A DNA stretch of 64,000 bases, from assembly GCA_029959085.1 (NCBI GenBank), contig JARWIR010000001.1:21629730-21693729 (forward strand), read 5' to 3'. The stretch's first letter is position 1, and every line of letters starts with the position of its first letter. Shown here piece after piece: positions 47,709 through 59,952 of the stretch. The position numbers were made by a program, and so were the translations under genes. Source of the DNA: Nemophila menziesii (Eukaryota; Streptophyta; Magnoliopsida; Boraginales; Hydrophyllaceae). Below the pieces are notes generated by a model. The model ran no database searches and had not been told where the DNA came from. It was given only the letters and a program-made list of their open reading frames with translations.

Positions 47709-47887
47709 GGAGTAAGTAAAGATTGGTGGAGGTTTACTTGTCTTCGATGGAGAAGACGAGCGCGTGTTGGTTTTATTTTCATTTTTTTAAAACCTTGATA
47801 GGCAGCTATAGTTAGATCTATTTTTCTATTATTTATTTTTCAAAAATGTAATAGATATTGGTTTTTTAAGTTAGTTGTTAGAAATAA

Positions 47888-48132
47888 TGTAATACTCTAT
47901 ATTTTTTATTCGGTTATTCTTTATTTTTTATAGAGTACTTAATTTCTTTTATTAAATACTCTGTAATTTTTGAATATTACTCTTTTTCTTATTTCGATAC
48001 TCACTATTTTAATCCGATACTCATTGTTTTTTCGTTACTCTATATTTTTCCGATCCTCCATATAATTTTTTCTGATTTTCATATTTTTTTTCCGATACTC
48101 TATAATTTTTTTCCGATACTCTATATTTTTTT
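47888..48132. repeat. degenerate tandem array, CGATACTCTATA motif
   Basis: At least eight loose copies of a 20-27-base unit, core TTTTTCCGATACTCTATA, ending just before a short GGTCGGT repeat at 48135-48155. Confidence 0.65.
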
Positions 48133-48243
48133 ACGGTGGTCGGTGGTCGGTGGCCGAAGATGAACAGTGCCAACACTCAATAACTTGTTTTTTGTCTTTT
48201 AGTGTTTTTTGTATTATATAAGGGTATTTTAGTATTTGGTCTT

Positions 48244-49760
48244 TGATGTCTCCTAATTTGTGATAGATTAATGTTAGGATGAGACATCATTTTTAGTGAT
48301 TTAGAAGTCATAAATGTCGATTTTCTTGAGAAATAGTGCACTTTCCTATTTTGAGTCTTGATTTAGTAAGATAATATTTTTAGAGCATATTGGGTTTAAT
48401 TGTTTATTTAGTGTGTAGCTTTAACGATAATTATGGAACTTAATTAGAGTCCAAGTCAAAGACTACAAGATATGGAAAGAGATTTGCATGGTAATTGGAG
48501 ATAAGGAAACAAAAGCTAAAAAGATGGAAAAGGAAAAGCTGCCTAATCTAGGATTCTGCAGTACACACCTAAAGAAGTGCTATTTTACCTAAGAAATAGG
48601 CCGATTTTGGTAATTTCCTTTCATAGAGACAAAGATAATTATGTTACGATTCTTTTGGTATCTTATGGAGCTCAAACCGACCAATAACGAAGAAGATATG
48701 CTCAAAACGGTCCACCAGTGTTTATCTTTATTTCCATACGAATTTGAGTTGGGCTAGAAGTCCAATACCTTACCTCTTCCTCAAGAAAACGAATTAGGTC
48801 TTCTAAACACCTATAAATACACCCTTATATCACTTGTAAAACTACCCTATAAATCCTTGCTTAGAGAAACCTTATAATTAATCCTTAGTCATTGTAGAGA
48901 GCAAGATGATGTCTTTTGTAATTTATTTTAGTTTATTTCCTTCAGGTATGAACTAAACTCCCCATAGCTTGGGTTTTGCATAATGTATAATCTATGAATT
49001 CTAATTCTTCTATCTAAGTTTCTTTGGGAATTATATGTTTTAATTTGATATCAGCTTCTTACTTAATATTTGTTTATGTGTTTTGATTTATTGTCTTTCC
49101 TAGAACTGATCACTTTAGGATTGTTTTAATAGTAGTTAGATGGTCTCCTTGACAGGGTGTTTAACTATTGAACCACCACATAATGTCTAGTGTCGATATT
49201 AGTTCTGACAAAATATGATTCTAACTAGATAGTCATTAGGGTTTGTTTTAATCACCATATCACCAATGATTGCAGTATTTGCTTAGGGCCTTAGTAGCGT
49301 TTGATAACCCTATTTGAAATCACTTCTTGGTTGTGCCGTAGCCCCCTTAGTCGCTCTCAAGGTCTAAGGTATGGGAATTTAGAATCCTGACTAAGTATAT
49401 CAAGAGCTAATATTCTCCCTTATTAACTAGATTTATAGATAGAATTAAAAGGATTAGTGCATACTAGCAAAACCTGAACTATACTTCTCATCTCATATTT
49501 TTTATCTTTTATTTTCCTAGTTTTAATTAGTTAATTTCAAAATCTGTTCCCTTTAATTTACTGTTTTATAATTATTTATTTTTACTCGTTATTCCTACTC
49601 ACGCGATTAACACACTTAAGTCCCTGAGAACGAACTCAACTTATCAAACTAAAACTTGCATACGTCCTGTAATACTTGCAGTACTGTGCCTGTCTAGGGT
49701 GAGAGTGCGTAGTTTCTTGACTTTATTTGTATTAATTTTATCACACCCTAGGCGACACCA
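48244..49760 (+). repeat. solo LTR of the NA family
   Basis: 1,517 bp from TGATGTCTCC to GGCGACACCA with a perfect GTCTT duplication (48239-48243 and 49761-49765) and no internal sequence. The 46-base terminal stem-loop (48244-48289) and TATA box (48812-48819) are kept. By eye it is closer to the NA-3 LTR than to NA-1. It would arise from LTR-LTR recombination. Confidence 0.94.
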
Positions 49761-49765
49761 GTCTT

Positions 49766-50274
49766 ACTAGAGGTACTTTTGAAGAAATAAGATTCTCACT
49801 AGTTCTTATAGGACAAAAATATAGTGTCCAAGATCCTATATGTCATTCACCCTTTTATGTATTGCTATAATTTATAAAAATACGATTTGTCAGTTTCACC
49901 ATATGGTCGTGTCTGTTAAATTTTCTAAAATTCATAATTAATTTCAAAAAAATATGAATAATAATAAAAATTGAATATTTGAACGTGACAAGTTCATATA
50001 TATCTTTGATTTTTTTCTCAAATTATTTCAATTTTTTTAATTTTGATATATTTAGTTTTATGTGTTCCTTTAACAAACAAAAAATAAAATTATATATTTG
50101 TATAATACACAAAATCGTATAATCAATCTAAAACATTTCCTTCATTAACAAAATCATTTTTCTCTTTATTAGTCGTATAGACCTTACTTTTACGTGTTTT
50201 TAACTATATTAATATATTCTCTTTTTTATCCAACCACTTTATGTTATTCTGTATATTGATGTAAACAGGTGTTG
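49766..50274. other. AT-rich spacer
   Basis: Nothing recognised on either strand. Confidence 0.5.
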
Positions 50275-50480
50275 GGAAGGATTTTAAGCTACCCGGAAGG
50301 GAGTTAGAATCCTGATTAACGAGAAAGTATCAAATTCACTTTTATAACTAGAACCAATCATTGACACTATAGGGGGGTTACTTGCAAACTTAAGCTATAC
50401 TTCTCATCCTTATCTTTCTTTGTAGTTATTTGCATTTTATTCTTAGTTAATTAGAATTTTTTGTCTAAGAAAATGAAATT
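50275..50480 (+). repeat. truncated NA-family LTR relic
   Basis: TTAGAATCCTGA and AAGCTATACTTCTCATC occur in the order and spacing of the middle of the NA LTRs (compare 26850-26970), with heavy divergence and no ends. Confidence 0.5.
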
Positions 50481-50524
50481 TCATAATCTAATGCCCCTTT
50501 TCTTATACACACTATTAAGATAAT

Positions 50525-50645
50525 TAAAACTCATAATGATATTAGACGGTCCCCAATGCGACAGATCCACACCAAGTCTAGCACATTTGGCAGTCAGGTC
50601 TGTGATTTCATTAAAATCTCTTTTGATTATAATTTAGTGTACTTT
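50525..50645 (-). pseudogene. LINE RNase H tail relic
   Basis: The minus strand reads RDFNEITDLTAKCARLGVD, matching the RNase H end of the LINE at 7870 (KFNNVTDLAAKSARRNID). Short and isolated. Confidence 0.55.
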
Positions 50646-50699
50646 TATGGAACTAAAATCTTTAATTGAAAAACCAACAAATATTTTATCATTTATTTT

Positions 50700-53275
50700 C
50701 TGTTTTAGTAACCACGACTAAATCCCATCTACGCTTTCTTAAAACATGATATTAGTCAACCTCATAGATCTATGGAGAATGATCTTTTATACTTACCTAT
50801 TACTTACAAATGATATGTGTACTTTCAAGGAGTGATATCTAGGGTGTCGATTGTTAAATTATTTTATCACACCTCTATATATGACATATTTACATGCAAA
50901 GTTTTTGCCTAGATCTTGTATTTCATACATTCGGTTGTGCATTGTGTCTTTGTTCTTGCAAAATGTTACTAGAGTGACTCCTTTTTGGTGCTTTAATATG
51001 TGGGTGGATCATGAATATTATGTAGAGGTGGTTTATAATTGATGGATTAAGGAGAAATATGAAGGGATACACCAATATATTATTTGCAAGAATTATTGAA
51101 ACTTGAAATTGGACTTGAGAGGCTAAATAATAAGCATTTTTTCCATATCTCCAAGAGATCTAAACAAGAAAACGAGACACTAGAAGTGACCATTATTAGC
51201 TTCCAACAAAATATGGGTAACAATATAAATTTTGAAGAAATTGTGGAGTTCTGTTAAATTGCTACAAAATTGAAAAGGCAGAAATTTGTTTCCTTCAACA
51301 AAAGCAAGCAGGTGTTAAAATGTGATAGTTAATCCAAAAAAGTTTCATGGTATTATGAAGAGTAAAGAGAGGAGGATGTTTATTTTAAAATTTTGACTCC
51401 CAAATGGTTCTGCAACAACATCAAGTACTCAAGTCCATGAAGCATTCATTGATTATCATAATAATTTGTTGGGTACGAGTTTAGAAACGAAAAGAGTGGA
51501 TATAGGGTTTTAGATTGGGGTATAGTGTTGGAAAGAGAATAAGTAATAGAGTTTAGTACCAAGGTAACCATAAAGAGATAAAAAGGGTAATTTTTTTTAT
51601 ATAGCTAATGATAAAGCTAGTGGGCCTGATGGATATTTGTTGCTATTTATCAAAGAATCATGGGATGTGATAGGTGGAAAAATAATTACGTTGATTTGAG
51701 ATTTTTTTTTTGGGTTTCTAGTTTGAGAAACTTGATAGTACGATCATCGCTCTTATTCTGAAGAAAGATAAATTCTTGAAAGTTGAAGATTATCATCCAA
51801 TCTCGTGTTGCAACGTTATCTATAGAGGTATCAAAATGATTATCACATATAATTGAAACACCTTTGTGTTATCTTGTAGACATAGCTCAAAGTGTATTTG
51901 TATCTGGTAGATTAATGTCCGATAATATCCATCACATTCAAGAATTATTGAGGTATATAACAACAATAGTAATTCGTTGAGGTACACAATTAAAATTTAC
52001 TAATGTGAAACATATGAATCGGTTTGATAATTCCTCCATGAGGTTCTCAATAGGATGTACTTAATGGATAATGGCATGTGTTACAACTTTTTCCTATTCG
52101 GAGGCAATAAACAGTAAAATTCATGAATTCTTCAAATATGGAAAAGGCTTGGGACAAGGTGCCCCCTCTAAACTTATATTCTAATATCATGTCTTGAATA
52201 TATCTCTAGGGTTTTGAAGAAAGAAACAAATTGTGGTGGAAACTCAAGATAATACATTTGGCCTTTGAGAACGGTCTCATGCTACTTTCTTGAGGTGATC
52301 CCAAATCGGTAAAAGTTATTATGGATATTTTAAGAGCTTTGCTAAGTGCTCGAGGTTATGATTAAATATGGTCAAAGCGAATATAGATTAGGCGGGTATA
52401 AAAAGAACAAGCTTGAGGATATATTGGAGATCACACAACTTGAGAAGGGAGAAACGCTTTTTCTTTATCTTGGTGGGCCACTTGGAGTTTTGGTATTATT
52501 TTATATTTTAAGTATCATACTGATATAATTGAAAGTTATATTCGATCATGGAATGCGCCTTCTTTGTCTTATGTGGGTTTGTTAGAGTTTATCAGATCAG
52601 TGTTTCAAGGGGTGGTACATTTTTGGCTATCCATTTTTCCAATTCTTGTTTGCATGAGAGATCGTCTTGTGAGCATTTGGTGAAGCTTCCGTTTGGATGG
52701 TAAATCTTTTCAAATTAAATGGAAAGCAATATATTCCCTGAAAAAGGGAAAGAGTCCTTGGATTAAAGGACTTGGGTGCTTGGAACAAAGAGCTACTTAT
52801 GAAAATATTATGGTGAAATTAGATACAAATATTCATTTTTAATCAAATGGTGATACATGAGTAATATCTAAAATATCAAAGTGTTTAGGTGTTCGAAGTA
52901 ACTAGAATTAATTCAGCTTTATTGAAGGAAGTTTGGAAGTTGAAGGATTAAATGATAACTATTTTTGGAATTGAGGAAGATAGTAAAATCTTATTTAAGT
53001 GGTTTTCCTCCGCCTTTGATAATTCTAGTGGTGATTATTTTGCTTTATATTAGAAGCCTTATGATGTCTTTCTTTGCCGGTCATTCTTGAGCCCTTGGGT
53101 GGATATAGTATGGGATCCATGTGTAGTATCTAAACATGTGATCATTGGAAGGATGTATATATGGATTTTTTTTGTGGGTTGTGTGGTGAAGATTTCAAAA
53201 CAAACAACCACCTTTTTTTTTTGAATGTGCTTACTCTAGTGGAATTTGGAAAGTGGTACAAAACTGGTTGGATAT
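50700..53275 (+). pseudogene. decayed LINE ORF2 (endonuclease end, RT, zinc finger)
   Basis: Plus-strand landmarks in order: TPFWCFNMWVDHEYYVEVV (end of endonuclease, about 51000); NDKASGPDGYLLLFIKESW (RT start, about 51610); SAFVSGRLMSDNIHH (about 51900); GGYKKNKLEDILEI then LFLYLGGP (RT, 52390-52480); and a Cys/His finger region near 53160-53260 (FECAYSSGIWK). Stops and frameshifts occur throughout. It is cut at 53275 by the LTR. Confidence 0.78.
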
Positions 53276-54603
53276 TGGTGTCGCCTAAGGTGTGATAAAA
53301 AGATGTATAAAATAAGTGCAAATAAACACCCTAAGCTGAGCACTGTTATGCAAGTATTACAGGACGTATACAAGTTTTAATGATAAGAAGATTCGTTCCT
53401 CAGAGACTACGAAAGTTAGAGAGAACTTATGCAAATTATTAAGAGCAGATACGAGAGCTTGAACATATAATACGCAAGAGTAAAGAAAGATAAAACGGTT
53501 TTTATTTGGTTTTTAATAAAGGAAAATTAAACTAATAAACTAAAGACAGAAAATTAAATAAGCTAAGAACAAATGGTATGATAGTTTAGCCTGAGTAATT
53601 AGCAAGTAATCCCCACTAGTTTTGACGTTCTAAACATGTAAGGGTGAATCGTGTAGTATTTCAATAGTTGGTTTCAATTGCGCTAGGTAGTTTTAAATAG
53701 GGTTTACCTGTGTCAATTAGAACCTAAGCAAACTTTTCCTACAATTGGTTAAATAGCAATACACTAAACCATTGACTATCTAGTTAGGCTGATTTGTCAG
53801 ATCTAAACCTTATTCTAGACGTTATGTGCTAATGCTATAGTTAAATATACCGTTGTCAATGGTTATCTAACTACTATGATGGTAATCCTATACGTTTGCA
53901 ACCGTAAAGAACCCAGAAAATAAATCCAACATATAAACTGAGAAATCAAAACATAAATTCAATTTAAAACATATAATTCCCAAATTAGATAGATGTCAAC
54001 CAAAACTAGGGTTCATACATATATGATAAACCTCAAGCTAAATTTATTTAATTCATACTAAAGAAAGAAAAGAAAAGAATTACAGAATTGAAGGTTGAAG
54101 GTTGAAGATGACATAATTGATGCACAGCTCTTTCCAGACTTCTCTTCTTGTGTTGTAGCTTCTTCTTGCCTTAATGTTTAGCCAAGGATGATTTTCTAAT
54201 GATCAGAGGCTGTATTTATAGTGTATAGGAAGACCTAATTCGTTTTCTTGAAGGAGAAGGTAAGTATTGGACTCCTAGCCAACTCAAATTCGTAACCCTA
54301 AAATATGGAATCAGCCCCGTTTTGTTTTGGTCCCAACAGGTTCAATTCTTATCCGTTTGACGCGTATGAGTAGTTGAAATTCATCGTATTGGAAAGATCT
54401 TTAACGTTTCTCTTTACCGTTCTTCCAAATTCCTTACCGATTTTGAGATATAAGCTGGTTTGTGGTCATGGGTGGTGAAATTCAGATTTATGGCAGCTTT
54501 TCCTTTTCCATATTTTTAGCTTTTGTTTCCTTATATTTAATTTCCATGTTTATCCTCTTTCCTTTAGTTCTTAGACTTTGACTTGGACTCTAATTAATTA
54601 CCA
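53276..54603 (-). repeat. short type A LTR, probably solo
   Basis: Runs on the plus strand from TGGTGTCGCC to AATTAATTACCA, the same ends as 42550-43911. Flanking five-mers are GATAT (left) and TATAT (right), a near match only. Six bases later NA-3 begins. No internal sequence of its own is attached. Confidence 0.72.
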
Positions 54604-54609
54604 TATATC

Positions 54610-56139
54610 TGGTGTCGCCTAGGGTGTGATAAAAATAAGATCAATTTAAGTATGGAAAACTATGCACTCTCACCCTAGACAGGCACAATACTGCAAGTAT
54701 TACAGGACGTATGCAAGTTTTAATGATAAGTAGAGTTCGTTCTCAGGGACTTAAGTGTGTTAAACGCGTAGGAACAGATAACGAGTAAAAGTAAATAACT
54801 AGAAAACAGTAAATAAAATATTTGGTTTTTCGAATTTATGAATTAAAACTAAATTAAAACTAAGAAAATAAAGACAATAAAGTAGAAGATTAAGAATATG
54901 AGATGAGAAGTATAGCTTAGGTTTTGCTAGTATGCACTAATTCTTCTAATTCTATCTATAGATCTAGTTCATAAGGGAGAATATTAGCTCTTGGTAATAC
55001 TTAGTCAGGATTCTAAATTCCACTACCTTAGACCTTGAGAGCGACTAAGGGGGCTACGTCACAACCAAGAAGTGATTTAAAATAGGGTTATCAAACGCCA
55101 CTAAGGCCCTAAGCAAATACTGCAAGTCTTGGTGATACTGTGGTTAAAACAAACCTTAATGACTATCTAGTTAGAAGTATGTTTTGTCAGAACTGCTATC
55201 GACACTAGACATTATGTGGTGGTTCAATAGTTAAACACCCTTACAAGGTGACCATCTAACTACTCTTAAAACAATCCTAAAGTGATCAATTCTAGGAAAG
55301 ACATTAAATCAAAACACATAAGCAAATATAAAGTAAGAAGCTAATATCAGATTAAAACATATAATTCCCAAAGAAACTTAGATAGAAGAATTAGAATTCA
55401 TAGATTATACATATGCAAAACCCAAGCTATGGGAAGTTTAGTTCATACCTGAAGGAAATAAACTAAAAGAAATAATAAAAGACATCATCTTGCTCTCTAC
55501 AATAAACTGGAAGAATAAAACCTTAAGAACTAATTACTATGAGGCAAGGATGATTTACAAGTGATATAAGGGTGTATTTATAGGTGTTTAGAAGACCTAA
55601 TTCGTTTTCTTGAGGAAGAGTTAAGGTAATGGACTTCTAGCCCAACTCAAATTCGTATGGAAATAAAGATAAACACTGCTGCGTTGTTTTGGTCATAACT
55701 TCTTTATTATTGGTCCGATTTTGCTCCACAAGATACCAAAAGAATCGCAACAGAATTTCCTACGCCCTTTAGGAGTAATCTACCAAATTCGGCCTCTTTA
55801 TTAGGTAAAAACGCCTATCTTTGCAGAATCCCAGATTTAGGCAGCTTTTCCTTTTCCATCTTTTTAGCAATTCTTTCCTTATCTCCAATTACCATGCATA
55901 TCTCCTTCCATAAGTTGTTGTCTTTGCCTTGGACTCTAATTAAGCTCCATAATTATCTTTAAAGCTACACACTAAATAAACAATTAAACCCAATATGCTC
56001 TAAAAACAATAATTCTACAAATCAAGACACAAAATAGGAAAGTGCACTAAAACTCAAAAAAATCGACATTATTGACTTCTAAAACACTAAAAATGATGTC
56101 TCATCTTAACATAAATCTATCACAAATGAGGAGACATCA
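54610..56139 (-). repeat. NA-3 3' LTR
   Basis: 1,530 bp. The minus-strand start has the 46-base stem-loop (56094-56139). TATA box (minus) at 55575-55582. Confidence 0.96.
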
Positions 56140-57733
56140 AGACCCCCAACTCAAAGTTGTATCGTCCCGATACAATAAAAGATAAAAACATAGGAAAGTC
56201 TAGAAATACACACTTATAAAATTCTCAACACAAGGGAAAAGCATAGCAGAATATATAGAATAACCTAAAGCACATAACTCAGAAAATTTCATGCAATAAT
56301 ATTCATAAACTACATACCTGTACACTTCTTATATCCACAGTCAACACGGCTTGATTTCAAGATCAGATTAGTTTCGCAATGTAAGAAGGATTGGGACTTT
56401 ACTCAGTTCCCCTTGAGAGCTATAGATTGTTCATCAAACCTCACTAGTATCCAAGAATCCACTTAACTAATCTCTAATGGCTCAATCACTTCTCAATTAC
56501 ATAACAAAGAATCACAAGGTCTTTTAAGGTTGTAATGTAGGCTTAGGGACGGTATGATCATATATTTGGATAATTTGGAGTGAGCTTTTGGCTCTCTCCT
56601 CACTAGCCATCAACGAATCGCCCTAGAGCTTGAGTTACTCTCATAAACGTTTCTCACTCAACCCAATGAATTCCTTGATGCACAATTTAGCATCCCCAAT
56701 AACCCAATTAAGCTTTAAGATGTTCACATATAAATCCACTTTGCCGGTCCGAATATATATATTTTCTTTTCTTTTCACATCAATTCTTTTTTTTATAGCT
56801 ATGACTCTCTTTTAATGTTGAGATATCACGCTAATTTTCTCATATATATATTTTTTCTTTTTATGCCCTTGTTGGCAAAATTAGCTCGAAGCTTCTTTTT
56901 CATTCACTATTACCCCGGCAAAGGGTTACAATACAATGCTGTAAAACATCTTCAATATAAAGCACAAAGCACAATAATAAGCTCAAAAATCCCAACATAA
57001 TAACTCCCATAATGGTGGACCCACCACCCCAAACTCAAGCTCTAAAACAACTGTCTAAGCATCGCGATTCGAGTGCGGGTCATATGGAAAAGTCCTAAAA
57101 TCTAAAGGATATGGCTTATAATGTGTTTCAATAAAAAGGCTTTAGAAAGGCTAGAAGGGGCTAAGAAGGATATAACTTTTAAACTCAAAAATCACAAGGT
57201 GAGAAGGTATAAAAAGGCTTCAAAGGCTTAAAAATATGAAAGAACCGCCTTGATCACTTTCTACACTATGTAATTCAGAAAATTTCTTACCTTTAGCACT
57301 TTCATCAAATGGTTTTTTCAACTAGCTTGGATCTCACGGCCTACACACTTCTCAAGGTTCCCTGAGATCGAACATACTTTCTATCGCATTGCTCACTAAT
57401 CTTTTCTTTACTATCAATGTGTGTTTTCCTGCAAATACTCAAAGCATACGCATACATAGCTCATAAACATATCACTTACTATCATTAATCTACTGAGCTT
57501 ATGCTTTCAAGCTATTAAACACACTCTACATCTAATTCCCATGTATCAAAAATTTTAATTTCACTCAAAAACAGAAAAAAAATGGAGATGAGAGACAACG
57601 AATCCCCACACCCCCAACTCAAAAATGAGCCGTGTCCCCACGACTCAAAAAAAGACTCGGAAACAGAAATTAAAATTAGCAGATAGACATATTTACAGAA
57701 ATGGTAAGGAAGAAAGAAAACATACTCTCGAGG
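56140..57733 (-). other. NA-3 3' non-coding region and polypurine tract
   Basis: No conserved ORF. The polypurine tract (minus GAGTTGGGGGTCT) is at 56140-56152. The region is shared with NA-1 and NA-2, so it is retained through family history. Confidence 0.85.
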
Positions 57734-58909
57734 CTATTGCCTCGCATCATTGATATCCAAGATTGGAATTGCTGGATCTTTCGTTAATTGCTCAAGGAGT
57801 TTCATGATGTGCACTTGATTAGCATTGATTTGTGCCACATCATTGACTAAGGAAGTTTGAGCTGCTTCAAATTTCGTTAAACGCTCCTCCATCTTCTCTT
57901 GCCAATTTTGCTCCTTTTCTTCCTTCGAGGCTTGAGTAGAACCCGCTCTTCGAAGGCTTTCTCTGATCCAAGCATTATCAATATAACTCGTCTTAAACTC
58001 GAGTTTCTCTTCTTCACCCAATACTACATTCGCTTTTCGCACAAGACACGTGATCATAGTTGGAAATTTAACGTTATAAACCGATTTAGGAGAGACCGAG
58101 AATCGTATCACCTCCTCATAGATCAACTGTGCCACATCAACTTCTTCTCCTCTCAAAATACAGTCCAACAGTAGCGCGTTCTTCATAGTCACCTCCAAAG
58201 TTCGTGTGTTTCCAAAGACATTAGGGATAAGGAAATTATGCCAAATTCTAGCATCTGCTTGAAGATATTTGTAAGGCCAAGGTGCCTTCAATTCTCCCTT
58301 ATGTAATTGCTCAAAAAGTAACTCCTTATCAAAGATTTTTCGTTTAGCAACTGCTTCCTCAAATTTGCAACAACCTTTCGGATTCTGAAACTTGAAGTGG
58401 TTCCTAATCTCCTCAACTGTGAAAGGAACTAACTTTCCTCTAATCGGAACACAATCACTATCTCGGCTAAAGAGGCCTAGATAGAACTCCAAAACTAATT
58501 CAGGACATAATTCAGAACGGCTTACCATGAACGTAGACCAACCCAACTTCTCACCAAGCTTAAAGAATCTCTTGTATTCTCCATCTCTAATTTCTTCCTT
58601 GAATACTTTCTCATAGGCAAAAGGTAGTTCTTCTAATTGTTTCTCCGCAGAAATCTTCAAGGCCTTTGAAGTATCCACTTCCTCTATAGGTATAGGATTT
58701 GTTTGAGGTAGTGTTCTTTCCTTTGCATAAAAATAAGGCTTTTTACCATTACTATCATACGAAGGTTTCCCACTCTTCAATTTATCTTTACCCTTTGATT
58801 TAGAACTAGCTCCTTTGTCAATTGATTTCTTCTTGTTTAAATCCAATCCCTTGTTACTCTTCACCTCCCTCTTGCTAGATAAGATTGATGTTCTATTAGT
58901 CATCTTCAA
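57734..58909 (-). CDS. NA-3 ORF2: plant transposon-type protein with coiled coil
   Basis: Intact frame of 391 residues. Residues 1-70 are basic and Ser/Lys-rich. About 90-290 resemble the 'putative plant transposon protein' domain (GWSTFMVSRSELCPE; VPIRGKLVPFTVEEIRNHF; PYKYLQADARIWHNFLIPN; LLLDCILRGEEVDVAQLIYEEV). About 315-375 form a coiled coil (EKMEERLTKFEAAQTSLVND). There is no signal peptide or membrane segment, so although it occupies the env-like place of Athila elements it is not an envelope protein. The molecular role of this family is not established. Start is the ATG before MTNRTS, placed as in NA-1. The coiled coil suggests self-association. Confidence 0.85.
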   Translation of the reverse strand: MKMTNRTSILSSKREVKSNKGLDLNKKKSIDKGASSKSKGKDKLKSGKPSYDSNGKKPYFYAKERTLPQTNPIPIEEVDTSKALKISAEKQLEELPFAYEKVFKEEIRDGEYKRFFKLGEKLGWSTFMVSRSELCPELVLEFYLGLFSRDSDCVPIRGKLVPFTVEEIRNHFKFQNPKGCCKFEEAVAKRKIFDKELLFEQLHKGELKAPWPYKYLQADARIWHNFLIPNVFGNTRTLEVTMKNALLLDCILRGEEVDVAQLIYEEVIRFSVSPKSVYNVKFPTMITCLVRKANVVLGEEEKLEFKTSYIDNAWIRESLRRAGSTQASKEEKEQNWQEKMEERLTKFEAAQTSLVNDVAQINANQVHIMKLLEQLTKDPAIPILDINDARQ

Positions 58910-59340
58910 TTAACCCCCAACTCAAAGCTTTAGCAACCCTTGAAAATTAAACTCTTGAATTAATGGATGAACAAGCTTGATTTGTCCTAGGATGGGTGAA
59001 TTGGTGATGAATCTCTATGTGGGTGAGGATGATTTGTAATGGGTAGGCTTGGATTTTAGAAGTTGTGTGATGAATTTGTGAAATTTGGCTCTTTGATTCT
59101 TCAATTTGAATGAATTTGGTGATGATTGGTAGCTTGATTCTCTCTTGTAATGATGTGGAGAGAAGGTTTGATGTGTTTTCCTTAATGATTGGGTAGTGTT
59201 TTGGTGATTGGTGAAGGTTTTGATGAGCTTCAATGGAGTTAGGAGAGTTGTGCAGTAGAAAGAGAGGGTTAAGGTTTAATAAATTCGGAATAATAGCTTC
59301 AATACCTCCTTTATAACTCAATCCCGTAACTTTCTCTCTC
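58910..59340 (-). other. NA-3 ORF2 leader
   Basis: An AT-rich stretch between the GC island and ORF2, free of convincing coding sequence. Minus-strand frames here are not conserved in NA-1. Confidence 0.6.
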
Positions 59341-59735
59341 CTCTGGCGGCGCTGCGGACTACCCCTGCGGACCATGGGGTGCACCGCGGGGTAGTCCGTG
59401 ACATCTGATGCTCGAAAATTTTTGCTTACTGACTTAAACCCGTGGTAGGACCCCGTGGTACGGGTTTTTTGGCTCGCGGACTAGGGTCCGGTGTACCGCG
59501 GGGTACACCGCGGCTTCTGTAGCTGCTCCGTCAAAATACCCGTGGTAGTCAACCCGTGGTACGGGTTTCTGGGGCGCGGACCATGGCACGGTGCACCGCG
59601 GGGTGGTCCGTGGAATTTTTTCGTGTTTCTGACCTAAACCCGCGGTAGCTACCCGTGGTACGGGTTTTGACCTCGCGGACCATCCCTGCGGACCATGGGG
59701 TAGTCCGTGAGGGTAGTCCGCGGGGTACTTTCTTT
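59341..59735 (-). repeat. GC-rich palindrome cluster (NA-3)
   Basis: Strikingly GC-rich among AT-rich DNA. It has three palindromes built on CCCGTGGTACGGG (59452-59464, 59551-59568, 59651-59665), a 20-base perfect hairpin GGTGTACC-GCGG-GGTACACC (59490-59509), and repeated GCGGACCATGG and GGGGTAGTCCG segments. Same position as the NA-1 island but different sequence. Confidence 0.85.
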
Positions 59736-59887
59736 CGCTCCAAAAATTTTCCTCGCGTTCCCTAACTTGATTTCTCCGATTCCTACACACCAAAAACACT
59801 AATACCTTTCTCAAATATGCATTATCAACTAAAAACAACTAAAATAAACTTAACTAAGAATGTAAAAGACATGAAAACATAAAAAAA

Positions 59888-59908
59888 CTTCGGGTTGTCT
59901 CCCGAACA
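59888..59908 (-). other. conserved hairpin (NA-3)
   Basis: Minus strand TTCGGG-AGACAA-CCCGAA, 45 or so bases after the first ORF stop. Confidence 0.65.
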
Positions 59909-59952
59909 GCACTTTTGTTTAACGTCTTTCAAAGTTAGACGTGTTACCTCTG

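Noticed and set aside
47888..48132. CRISPR-like array
   Set aside because: Units are degenerate, without fixed repeats or unique spacers, and the genome is a plant.
57734..58909. ORF2 as an envelope protein
   Set aside because: No signal peptide, membrane span or cleavage site; it instead resembles a plant transposon-type domain plus coiled coil.
59434..59838. 134-codon frame across the NA-3 GC island
   Set aside because: It exists because the palindromic repeats lack stops; it has no match in NA-1 and crosses the non-coding segment after the hairpin.
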